From positions 4,538,595 to 4,602,594 of the forward strand of contig NC_009092.1 in assembly GCF_000016065.1 (NCBI RefSeq): DNA of 64,000 nt, given 5' to 3'. Source of the stretch: Shewanella loihica PV-4. GTDB taxonomy: Bacteria > Pseudomonadota > Gammaproteobacteria > Enterobacterales > Shewanellaceae. The position numbers were made by a program, and so were the translations under genes. The first letter of the stretch is position 1; every line of letters starts with the position of its first letter. Shown here one piece after another: positions 10,091 to 18,898 of this stretch. The notes below the pieces were generated by a model. That model made no database searches. It saw only the letters and a list, made by a program, of their open reading frames with translations, and was not told where the DNA came from.

Positions 10091-12703
10091 CTATGCATTC
10101 TGGCTCTGTTTCGACGACACCGTCAATTCCAGCTCATTTTTCACTTCTTCATATATAGGTAGGTCGGTTCCAGGAGTGTCCAATGTAACAACAAGAGCAT
10201 ATGGAACTTCTAGTCCATCAAATCCAGCTCTAGCATTGCAGTGAAGCTGTATAGCCAACTTATCGCCTTTCGTAAAACTCGCGGCCTTAGCACCTAACCG
10301 AACCTCATGAAAAACGGTTCCATTTTTCAAGTGATGAAAGTAATAGTCAGGATCGTTTGCATTGATTAATTTAGATGCCGGCGTTGCCCACAGCTGTGCG
10401 CCTCTATAATCTTGATGACCATGATTAACTGGAGCCATCCATGCAACGGTTACAATTAAACGACGATTAGCAGTATTTGCAGCGAGACTTGGTGGAAGAG
10501 GCAACTCATACTCATGGGCTTCACCATCTCGTACAACTCCCGTGTATATCAATGTAGCTTGATTTGATTGGCACCCATGAATTCGGTTTTCATTAACAAC
10601 ACCAAATCCAAGATATTGATTCAACTCAGACTTAAAAATTCTACTATTACTTTTATTTTTTAGATGTTTTGTAATGACTTCCTTTGTCTGCTCAAGGTGT
10701 TCAGCGCCATGAACAAACAGAGCCTTAAGAATTACGGAGTCAGGAGCAAAGGATAATGCACTCGCGTCACCCAGTTCTTTTATTTCCTGCAATGTTTCAT
10801 ATAGAAACGCCAGCCGACGAGAAGCTAACGCGGCAGCATTGCTAGTACCAGATGTAAAGCCGTAACTACTAACATCCCCAGGCGACGACGACGGTAGTGC
10901 AGACTTAACGCCAGGGCCAAATCTATTGGTTTGTGAAACAGCTAAAACGACATCATCTTTAGCTAAAAGCGTTTTATTTATGTAGGTTTGTCTTCCACCA
11001 GGCATTAATACCTCTGGCTTAACAGAGTTCTTTTTACCAAGTGTAATAGGGTTGATTGGGCTAAACATGCCTTCAGAACAAAAAACATCTATTTGATTAG
11101 GTGGGAGATTTCCATCAAAACAATCAGCATGAGACGATTTCACCGTCAAAACGTTTATGGCCTCGGCGGGAGACATCATACGGCGTTCAAATTTTTGCTT
11201 AGCAATAGCATTTATAGCATGAGCCTCGATTTCGTCAGGAGAAAGAAGTCTGAAGTCATGTTCGGTCACGCCTTCTAAGAGAAGGCTTTGTGACATATTG
11301 CCTGCACTAACAACAAACAGAACGCCATATTTAAACGATAACCAATCGATCATTCTGGCCCAAGGACTCATCTGGGTATCAAATAAACGATATGGGTCAC
11401 CCACCGATAAATTGATAATTACAATTTCAGGGGCAACGGGACCACTGCCGTTTTCACCTTCTTTAATCCGCTTTACCGCTCTGTGTACGAGATCTAAAGG
11501 TAAGTAAGTTGATGGTATTTGCTCAACTCGGGTTCCATTGAGTTGTTGATGTTCCGGCGCCAATATTGGCCTTACATATAACGGGCGATCTAAGGAAAGT
11601 TCCCCTCTCTGACTAAGATCACCATGGATAATGATCGATGCCATTGAAGTACCATGCATATGTTCAGATCGCGATTGGTATAAGGATTCAAAATCATCAG
11701 GATCATCAACCCAAATTCTTTCTCGCAATGCTTCATGATTTGCTTGAGGCAACCCATCCAACAAGGCAACAATTGGCTGCTGCTGCTCAAATACCAAAGG
11801 CTCAAACTTTACACTTTCTTCAAGAGAGTCATTATTTACAGGCATGGCACATTGACCTAATGGCCTGAAAAACATAACTTCATCACAACGCATCAGTTCA
11901 AGAGCCGCACCAGCAGTTTCAACGACCGCTTGAACTTGTTCTATAGGTAAACGACCGATTAATCCGTGGTAACTGATACCGTCATGAACAAAACCACCTA
12001 AAATTTCACCGCCACATGCACTTATGACACGCCGAATATATCCCTCCGCCTTTGCGCGCAAATCACCAGATGTTCTATACCAAAGCTCGATTTCAAAAGA
12101 AACATTCTGACCAAATCCTTGTGCTGCATCTTCTAAGCGATATTGCCAATCTTCAAGTAGGTATGTATTCGCTAATCGGTCCTTAGTTTCCCAAAAACGT
12201 ATGTCATTAAGCTGAAGAAATGCCTCTCTTAAAGGCGTAAAACCAACCTCGATATAGCCTGATTCTTTAAACTTTCGCCACATCGCATGTAGCGATGCCA
12301 ATCCAGCCTGATTACTCATTGTTAAATAAGCATTTTTACCAGATGGCTTTATTTTATCTTTATTTAATAAATAGTATTCTTCGTCTTGGAAATCGCTATC
12401 AATAATGTACTCAGAAAGAACCTCAAACCCAGGAACTTTTGATAGGGCATTTGCTAGATTTTGAATATTACCCGCGATTTCCAACACCAGAACTTTCTCT
12501 GGCAACATTCCATCTGGCGTATCAGATAAATGAATATTTTCCGAAAACTTTTTTGTAAGCTCCTCAATTTTAGGAAATATCTTGTTGGCTTGTGCTGCAA
12601 TACCAGGCCCATGCAACTCACTACCAACAGGATTAGGTAACTTATTACGTTGTAAATCTTTCTTAGGCTCATAAAAAGTTAATATCGGCTTCCTTTCCAT
12701 CAT
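10091..12703 (-). CDS. S8 (subtilisin-family) serine protease, IetS-like
   Basis: 870 residues. An uncharacterised N-terminal region (about 1-305) precedes a subtilase domain with the whole triad in order: Asp316 (VALLDG), His350 (MHGTSMAS), Ser621 (SGTSNAA), plus the oxyanion Asn469 (VVSAGN). A beta-rich C-terminal region (about 715-870) follows. There is no signal peptide, so it acts in the cytoplasm. It follows an AAA ATPase gene by 18 bp. This pairing and size match ietAS, known as a toxin-antitoxin locus of an Agrobacterium Ti plasmid (protease toxin, ATPase antitoxin) and reported as anti-phage. Defence function here is inferred. Confidence 0.8.
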   Translation of the reverse strand: MMERKPILTFYEPKKDLQRNKLPNPVGSELHGPGIAAQANKIFPKIEELTKKFSENIHLSDTPDGMLPEKVLVLEIAGNIQNLANALSKVPGFEVLSEYIIDSDFQDEEYYLLNKDKIKPSGKNAYLTMSNQAGLASLHAMWRKFKESGYIEVGFTPLREAFLQLNDIRFWETKDRLANTYLLEDWQYRLEDAAQGFGQNVSFEIELWYRTSGDLRAKAEGYIRRVISACGGEILGGFVHDGISYHGLIGRLPIEQVQAVVETAGAALELMRCDEVMFFRPLGQCAMPVNNDSLEESVKFEPLVFEQQQPIVALLDGLPQANHEALRERIWVDDPDDFESLYQSRSEHMHGTSMASIIIHGDLSQRGELSLDRPLYVRPILAPEHQQLNGTRVEQIPSTYLPLDLVHRAVKRIKEGENGSGPVAPEIVIINLSVGDPYRLFDTQMSPWARMIDWLSFKYGVLFVVSAGNMSQSLLLEGVTEHDFRLLSPDEIEAHAINAIAKQKFERRMMSPAEAINVLTVKSSHADCFDGNLPPNQIDVFCSEGMFSPINPITLGKKNSVKPEVLMPGGRQTYINKTLLAKDDVVLAVSQTNRFGPGVKSALPSSSPGDVSSYGFTSGTSNAAALASRRLAFLYETLQEIKELGDASALSFAPDSVILKALFVHGAEHLEQTKEVITKHLKNKSNSRIFKSELNQYLGFGVVNENRIHGCQSNQATLIYTGVVRDGEAHEYELPLPPSLAANTANRRLIVTVAWMAPVNHGHQDYRGAQLWATPASKLINANDPDYYFHHLKNGTVFHEVRLGAKAASFTKGDKLAIQLHCNARAGFDGLEVPYALVVTLDTPGTDLPIYEEVKNELELTVSSKQSQNA

Positions 12704-12721
12704 ACTTCCTAACTTACTATT

Positions 12722-13690
12722 TTATTTATTTTTTACCCGCTTACTCCAAACATTGAGACAATTTGAAGTAATAGCCTTTATGTTCTTCTCACTTTCCGGC
12801 AAACCAAGTACATATTTTCTTTGGACATCCAAGGCAAACTCTTCCAACTCAGCAAAACTTAAGCCCATCAATCGACGAGCCATAGTACTGGGAGCAAGGC
12901 CTAAAGAATGTCCAATACGGCATTCAAATTCCTCAAACCATTTTGTAGCCATACGTTGTGTAGGACTAGGGACCTCAATTTGCACTTGGAATCTGCGCCA
13001 AATCGCCTTGTCGAGCATTGATTCATGGTTCGTAGCACCAATAACCACAACATGACTTGGTAATAGATCAATCTGTTTCAAAAGTGAGTTAACAACCCGT
13101 TTCATCTCACCATTGTCATTTACATCCTCTCTTTCCTTGCCGATAGCATCAAACTCATCAAAGAAAAGAACACATCGTTGGTTTTTTATATGCTCAAACA
13201 ATTTGTCGATTTGCTGCGCGGTTTCGCCAAGAAATCGATTAATAATCCCTTCATATTTAACAGTAAAAAAGGGAACTGACAGATGATTAGCTAAAGCCTC
13301 TGCCAATGTCGTTTTTCCGTTCCCTGGTGGTCCGGACAACAAAATCTTATGTCGAGGCTCTAAATTGTATGAGCGTAGTAAATCTTTACGTGCATGCTCT
13401 TCAACAACTTCTTGAAAAGTAGAAACAACTTGTTCCGGAAGAGTAAGATCATCAAACGTTTTTTGCGTCCGAATCTCATAGAACGAATTTTGAAGGCTTG
13501 AATCAAATGTGAAGTGACGACCTTCAACCGTGGCTGTACTCGTAAGAATATTTTTTAGCTTGTCAGCCAAATGGTACTGACGACGAGCCGAGGCTTCAGC
13601 AGCAATAGCTTCTGCTGTTTTCTTAAAACGAGGCAAATCTCCCTTAATACCCGTTTCAACTAGATTAAGTACCAAATCAGCTCTTGCCAT
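12722..13690 (-). CDS. AAA-family ATPase, IetA-like
   Basis: About 322 residues. A helical N-terminal part (about 1-60) precedes one AAA module: Walker A GPPGNGKT (about 120-127), Walker B VLFFDEFDAI (about 174-183), sensor-1 ATN (about 219-221) and an arginine pair RR (about 232-233). I chose the ATG at 13690; a TTG four codons upstream is in frame but less likely. The downstream protease gene follows after 18 bp. In the related ietAS locus the ATPase restrains the protease. An XRE regulator gene is divergent on the other side. Confidence 0.8.
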   Translation of the reverse strand: MARADLVLNLVETGIKGDLPRFKKTAEAIAAEASARRQYHLADKLKNILTSTATVEGRHFTFDSSLQNSFYEIRTQKTFDDLTLPEQVVSTFQEVVEEHARKDLLRSYNLEPRHKILLSGPPGNGKTTLAEALANHLSVPFFTVKYEGIINRFLGETAQQIDKLFEHIKNQRCVLFFDEFDAIGKEREDVNDNGEMKRVVNSLLKQIDLLPSHVVVIGATNHESMLDKAIWRRFQVQIEVPSPTQRMATKWFEEFECRIGHSLGLAPSTMARRLMGLSFAELEEFALDVQRKYVLGLPESEKNIKAITSNCLNVWSKRVKNK

Positions 13691-13782
13691 GATGCACCCC
13701 AAAAACTACTTCCCGTAGTTTATCAGTCATAAATACGAGTATGAAGTAAAGAAAAAATATATCAATTAATCTGTACATTATA

Positions 13783-13797
13783 ATTCATATAATGAAT
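13783..13797. promoter_or_regulatory. Candidate operator between ATPase and XRE genes
   Basis: Perfect inverted repeat ATTCAT-ATA-ATGAAT in the AT-rich 145-bp gap between the divergent ATPase and XRE regulator genes. A short palindrome in this position is a plausible XRE operator. Only symmetry and position support it. Confidence 0.4.
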
Positions 13798-13835
13798 AAT
13801 TTCAATTTTTACACCACCACAGAACACACGTAATC

Positions 13836-14129
13836 ATGATGGAATCAGAGATAATCAGAGAAGCATATAGAGCATCAGGCTTAAGCCAAATTGAGTTTGC
13901 GGGGCGAATAGGGAAAAGCCAAGCTCAGATTTCGAAATACTTATCAGGAACCAGCTCACCAAAGAAAGAAACAATAATTCACTGTATGAATATTTTAAAA
14001 AAGGAATCTTCTAACGAAAGTAATTTTTTCAATCTACTTTTTGAAGTGCTTGAACTTGATGAAGAAAAGCACAGGGAATTTAGATTTGCTTTAACAAAAA
14101 TAATAAAGGCATATAAATCAAATGCATAA
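13836..14129 (+). CDS. XRE-family helix-turn-helix regulator
   Basis: 97 residues. An HTH of the Cro/C1 type spans about residues 14-50 (SQIEFAGRIGKSQAQISKYL followed by GTSSPKKET), with an acidic helical C-terminal tail. It starts at the first or second Met. It is divergent from the ATPase/protease operon and convergent with tnsE. It probably represses the neighbouring operon, by analogy with other defence and toxin-antitoxin cassettes. Confidence 0.75.
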   Translation: MMESEIIREAYRASGLSQIEFAGRIGKSQAQISKYLSGTSSPKKETIIHCMNILKKESSNESNFFNLLFEVLELDEEKHREFRFALTKIIKAYKSNA

Positions 14130-14159
14130 CTAATGACATGGGGTTTTATTTACCTACAA

Positions 14160-15758
14160 TTACTCTTCTAACCACACAATCAATCTCTCAGCCCACTTAT
14201 CAATGTCAGCAGGGTCTATCGATCCCTTATGTTTGCAAGAAGGATGCGACACTCCGGTAAAGTTTCCCTCTCCACAAATTTGTTGCAGGTAGTCACGAGG
14301 CCAGCTTATCGACTTTTTGACCAGCAGCTGTTCTAGTTCATCTAGGTGCACGAGCAATTTCTCAGCGTTTTTAAGCCTTAAAATCATTGTAGACAGAGCA
14401 GCTTTTGCGTCGGATGTATCCACCTCTACGATATAACACCGCTTTTCCTGATAAGTAAGTTCAATCAGAGCTAAACACCTCGGGTTGGCATTGTCTGCTA
14501 ACATGTGCTTCTTACAACCTGCAACCTTAGGAAGCTTTCTTAATGGGTATCGATGAACCTGACAGCCATGATTTTTTTCTAGGCGCTCAATCATCTTAAA
14601 GAAACAACTAAACTTGTTTGCGTATAGATGGGCATCATCGCTTTCATCATTAGACACATCGAAGTCAGCCCCAGGAATTGATCCAGTAGGAGCATCATCG
14701 TTCGGAGATACTTGCGGAGATAATTCACCAGGCTCACTGTCGTCAGGAACACCACGAGGCGTCCTTCTAGACTTGCTAGTCTTCCTATTGGTTTTGAAAG
14801 GTTTTTTAAATGTCAGGCTTACCGAGTCAGTATCTAGCACAATTCTATTTTTATTTGGATCTGCATCTTCGTCAGCATCAATTTCGTGAGTATCCAGCCG
14901 ATCGGGCTTAGCCGCGTAGGCTCCACCGCCTTTCCCAGTAATCGAACGCTCGAAATCTGGATGGAAAAAATCAATGTCGTCGGGCATGTCCGCAGGCAAA
15001 TCTTCAATACGACGGATTTCCCAGACAAAAAAACTGTCGGTATTCCAATCATGCCATCCTGCAACTTCCAGCTTAACGCCTTCCAAACTCGGCGGTAAAA
15101 AAGAAAAATCCCACATCTGATATTGCCCACGACTTTGGTGTTCTTTCATCATCACTTGATGCATGCTTTCAAAAGAAGCACGAGCCTGAGGGTCCATTAA
15201 GATCCAACTCAAAAATCGTCTGCATTTCTCATCATTGTACGACGCTAACGGGTAGCTGGAGGAAGGCATTGCCTCAATGAGCCAGCCGCCATCATCCGTA
15301 TAACTGATATTAAAATCACTCGATAATTTATCGTGTTCTAAACAGATACGAGACATGTAGTTGTCATGAAGGAATAAAACGCGAGCCAACTCAAACTGCG
15401 GCAAGTAGATGACTTTTCCGTCTGAATTTGTGATTTCAAAGCACCACTGCTCTGTGTTTTGAACTCGACTGATTAAACTGAGAGCGGGATACTCCTTTAA
15501 CCGCTTTTTGTTCCATTGTTGTGCATTGTCGACGACAAAAGTCAGCAATTTTCCCTTTGTGGAGTTGGATTGGTTAGCGCTTAAGGTTTTAAATCGCCTA
15601 ATTAGTGGGGCACCGGCCAATGGGATTGATGGACGGTCGACCTTCTTTGATAAGCTGAGGTTAACCCCCCAATATTGGTTACTATTCTTCTTAAAAAGTG
15701 AGCCGATGCCCAAGACTAAGGCATCTTGGGGGATGTGCTTAAATCTGTAGTCGTCCAT
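14160..15758 (-). CDS. tnsE: Tn7-like transposition protein TnsE
   Basis: 532 residues against 538 in Tn7. The N-terminal region (IGSLFKKNSNQYWGV), the central IYLPQFELARVLFLHDNY block, PSSSYP, and the C-terminal GVSHPS...WAERL block all align by eye with Tn7 TnsE. TnsE directs insertion to lagging-strand replication intermediates, typically on conjugative plasmids, by binding 3'-recessed DNA and the beta clamp. The middle (about 290-365) is low-complexity and acidic. The start overlaps the end of tnsD by 43 bp. Confidence 0.88.
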   Translation of the reverse strand: MDDYRFKHIPQDALVLGIGSLFKKNSNQYWGVNLSLSKKVDRPSIPLAGAPLIRRFKTLSANQSNSTKGKLLTFVVDNAQQWNKKRLKEYPALSLISRVQNTEQWCFEITNSDGKVIYLPQFELARVLFLHDNYMSRICLEHDKLSSDFNISYTDDGGWLIEAMPSSSYPLASYNDEKCRRFLSWILMDPQARASFESMHQVMMKEHQSRGQYQMWDFSFLPPSLEGVKLEVAGWHDWNTDSFFVWEIRRIEDLPADMPDDIDFFHPDFERSITGKGGGAYAAKPDRLDTHEIDADEDADPNKNRIVLDTDSVSLTFKKPFKTNRKTSKSRRTPRGVPDDSEPGELSPQVSPNDDAPTGSIPGADFDVSNDESDDAHLYANKFSCFFKMIERLEKNHGCQVHRYPLRKLPKVAGCKKHMLADNANPRCLALIELTYQEKRCYIVEVDTSDAKAALSTMILRLKNAEKLLVHLDELEQLLVKKSISWPRDYLQQICGEGNFTGVSHPSCKHKGSIDPADIDKWAERLIVWLEE

Positions 15759-17260
15759 TTACCTTCCAATATTCCTGACAAAAAACTCTGCGTTAAAGGC
15801 TGTAAACGCTCTTCACTAAGTCCAGCACATCGAAGTAATTTCCATCTTTCAATTTTGATATGCCGCTGCAACAAATCTATATACTGGCGGGTCAATCTGC
15901 GAATTTGATACTGATAAATCGATTCTGAGTACTTTGATAAAAACGCAGCCGTTAAAGGCAATTTTCTGTATTGCTTCGCTGACAAAGTCCCAAGCCCTAA
16001 TTGGGATAGTAGATAGGTACTCGATAGCCGAGGAGCATCAAGCACCTCATCGAACCCGTGGAGCAGTCGAAATAATCCTCTGACCAAGGCTCTATCCCTT
16101 TGCTGCCAATTTACACGCTTATCTTCATAAGTGATTGTTCTCTGGTAACGTTTATTGATCCTCATCAACCATTCATAATCGTGCCGGTATAACCACATGT
16201 ATAAATCCTGAGAACCACATAACCGAGCCTGTTTACAACCCAGTTCTTTCAGGAGCCAAAACCACCTTTCTCTATTTGACTTATCTTTTTGATTTATATA
16301 ATGAATAACTTGAGATATTCTTTTATATTTAGGGTAGGATCTTACTTTTTCCAACACTTCTGAGAGAGGGATGTCTTTACTCAGTAAACAACTCTGTATG
16401 ATGAAATGCTGAATGAAACTAAAGGACTTACGATGTTTTCTTAAGATTGTTCTCGCCCAGCATGTGTCACTTTGCGTCAATGTCAGTTTGACGTAGGACA
16501 ACCATTCTTCACGCCATAACGACCTGATGCGCTGCAACACCTCGTCATGCTTAACTTTCTTACCATACTTACAACCAGCATCAACAAGCAACTCATGGTA
16601 AAAACAGTCCCATTGAAAATACGTTGGAGATTCTTGAGGCTTAATTTGCATTAATTGAGTCGCAAATTGGCCAATCCGTAGGCTTTCAATTTCATACTCG
16701 CCTAAAAGCCTATCTTCAGTAGTCACATCTGCAGCATAAAACAAGTGACGGTGTTCATGATGAGGAACTATCGAAAACGCATACAATGGAGTACTGTGCT
16801 TGACACACCAATTAGCGTAGGGGAGCTGCCACATTCTCTCCCAAAACCGTTCTCCGTGCCGCTGTACCTGCTCATTAAAACACTGAGGGCAATAACGCAG
16901 AAATTGGCTTCTTTTAACAACTGATGCGTTTATTCCAAGCGCTAAATGAGCTCTGCCGTTGGACTGCAACGCCATCCAATTCATACAATTTTGGCGCCGT
17001 TGTTCATCAATGAAGGGCGCATACAGAGGGAACAGCGTATGGTTATACATCAATGAATGTGCAGTCAGGCTCAATGATTCGGGGTATTGATTCGATATAG
17101 CAGTTAAATGGCTTGGCAAATCAACGGTAGCAGTAACCTTTCGATTTTCGAAGATTTCATCAAGGAGTTGTTTGGGTGAAGTAATGCCACTATGAGTTCT
17201 CGCCCTTGCCACGACGCTATAAATCAGCTCTTCTGGATACGGAACGGGAAAACCAAGCAC
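15716..17260 (-). CDS. tnsD: Tn7-like target-site selector TnsD (TniQ family)
   Basis: 514 residues against 508 in Tn7, with strong similarity from the first residues (FPVPYPEELIYSVVARA, SPKQLLDE, LPSHL, HTLFPLYAPF). A zinc-finger of TniQ type is seen (RYCPQC...WCVKH, about 131-160). TnsD binds the 3' end of glmS and recruits TnsC, which fits the insertion found about 25 bases from the glmS stop. The ATG lies directly against the tnsC stop, implying translational coupling. Confidence 0.95.
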   Translation of the reverse strand: MLGFPVPYPEELIYSVVARARTHSGITSPKQLLDEIFENRKVTATVDLPSHLTAISNQYPESLSLTAHSLMYNHTLFPLYAPFIDEQRRQNCMNWMALQSNGRAHLALGINASVVKRSQFLRYCPQCFNEQVQRHGERFWERMWQLPYANWCVKHSTPLYAFSIVPHHEHRHLFYAADVTTEDRLLGEYEIESLRIGQFATQLMQIKPQESPTYFQWDCFYHELLVDAGCKYGKKVKHDEVLQRIRSLWREEWLSYVKLTLTQSDTCWARTILRKHRKSFSFIQHFIIQSCLLSKDIPLSEVLEKVRSYPKYKRISQVIHYINQKDKSNRERWFWLLKELGCKQARLCGSQDLYMWLYRHDYEWLMRINKRYQRTITYEDKRVNWQQRDRALVRGLFRLLHGFDEVLDAPRLSSTYLLSQLGLGTLSAKQYRKLPLTAAFLSKYSESIYQYQIRRLTRQYIDLLQRHIKIERWKLLRCAGLSEERLQPLTQSFLSGILEGKWTTTDLSTSPKMP

Positions 17261-18898
17261 TCAATTAACCTTTTTTAGGTCTAAGACAAGCCCATTATCT
17301 TTAAGCGCTTCGTAAATACTTTCTGATTTTCCTACCTGAGAGTAGATAAACCTTAAGTCATCACTTTCCAACGTGTTCCAATCAGTGCGTTTAACTAAAG
17401 CAGCCTTGGCGGGTTTGGGCGCATTAGTAGGCTGTTCTTTTCCATTTTCATACCATTCCAACACTATCGGCATCATATTTCTGAGCGTCAATTTAGGTCG
17501 CTCAATAAAAATTTTTTCTACTAAAGGTATTAGCAAATCTGAACGACAATCCATTTGAACAAGCAAATTATAGAGGCGCATAGCTTGCTCATTATTGCTA
17601 AACGGTAATTCAGGTTCTTCGGGTAACGCTTGGATTTTTTGATGAAGAGTCAGAAGTCGCTTATCGATGTCCTCGATCCGCAAATCGGAGTACTTAGCAA
17701 TAAGGTTAGGATTCCCTCGGCGAATCGCATGCAGCATTGGATGTACGGGCTTTAGCTCGGTCTCATAAACAGATCGCAAAACCTTCACCGTTATACGCTC
17801 CAATTTGGAAGCTATCGCCCTCAGTTGCGCCAGAACAAAGAGTTTAACGACAATATCTAGCACACCTTGCGATAGCTCATACCAACAATCTCTTATTTCA
17901 TCGGTAAGGACTTCGTCACGCCGAGTCAACCATTGGTAACGCCATAACTTGTTAGTAAAAGCTTCCCACTCGCTTCTTTCCGCAGGGTTGTCTGGATATT
18001 GCGGCATGGGCTGCCAATACAATGAACCAATCCCAGTTGTTCTTCTTGCCGACTGTAACTCGATCTCAAATAAGGGGCGGGCTTTCGGTGTTCCAACAAG
18101 TATGACAGGGATCCCAACGGTATTGACTAATTCAACAAAGAATTCCAGCATCTGCTCTCGACCGACGGCCTTACGAATCTTTAACCGCTGGATTTCATCA
18201 ATCACCAAAACACCAATCGCGCGCTGGTTAGCAACCTGACTCATCAGTGCTAGCAAAGTAGGGACGCCATGTCGTTTCCCGCCATAATCAGACTCATATT
18301 TTGTGCCTAGGCGCTTGTCGACTTCCCTAAAAAAGTTCAAACATAGACTTTGCTGTGACCCGTTATTTGGACACTCAATTTTCAGATAACTCAGTTGGAA
18401 AAAGTTATGTTTCTCGTGATAAATAACTTGCGGATAAGTGGCCAAAATACGATCGAGAGTCGAGCTTTTGCCACTACCTGAACAACCAATCAGTGATAAG
18501 CAGGTTGCAGTCGTTAGCACATTTCTGAACTTATAACTCTGTAATGAGCCAGACATCACACGCTCATAGCCATTTTGAAGATGTTGGTTGAGAGAACCAT
18601 CCTGAAGGTTCCTGCTCACATATCCTCGGCGGATCATTATGGATATGCGCTCTTCCAATAGAACGTGCTGGGATAGTGGCTGAAAAAAATCATCCAGCAA
18701 CGAAGCAACCATATGTGCACGCTGACGTGGTTTTTCCCGTAAATACTCCAATGAAAAATCAACTTTGCCTTCCAAGCCTTCTTTTAGCTGTTTGATCTCC
18801 ATTATTGGAGGAAGAGCCTCAATAAATGGGTTGCCTTTATAGGAGCCGTTGCCAGTATCCTGATAGACTGCAGTAACGTACTCACTTGGCAGACTCAT
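17261..18898 (-). CDS. tnsC: Tn7-like AAA+ regulator TnsC
   Basis: 545 residues against 555 in Tn7. Walker A GCSGSGKS (138-145) and Walker B LVIDEIQ (231-237) belong to the TnsC/TniB AAA+ group. TnsC links the target selectors (TnsD, TnsE) to the TnsAB transposase and provides target immunity. Its ATG overlaps the tnsB stop by 4 bp. Confidence 0.95.
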   Translation of the reverse strand: MSLPSEYVTAVYQDTGNGSYKGNPFIEALPPIMEIKQLKEGLEGKVDFSLEYLREKPRQRAHMVASLLDDFFQPLSQHVLLEERISIMIRRGYVSRNLQDGSLNQHLQNGYERVMSGSLQSYKFRNVLTTATCLSLIGCSGSGKSSTLDRILATYPQVIYHEKHNFFQLSYLKIECPNNGSQQSLCLNFFREVDKRLGTKYESDYGGKRHGVPTLLALMSQVANQRAIGVLVIDEIQRLKIRKAVGREQMLEFFVELVNTVGIPVILVGTPKARPLFEIELQSARRTTGIGSLYWQPMPQYPDNPAERSEWEAFTNKLWRYQWLTRRDEVLTDEIRDCWYELSQGVLDIVVKLFVLAQLRAIASKLERITVKVLRSVYETELKPVHPMLHAIRRGNPNLIAKYSDLRIEDIDKRLLTLHQKIQALPEEPELPFSNNEQAMRLYNLLVQMDCRSDLLIPLVEKIFIERPKLTLRNMMPIVLEWYENGKEQPTNAPKPAKAALVKRTDWNTLESDDLRFIYSQVGKSESIYEALKDNGLVLDLKKVN

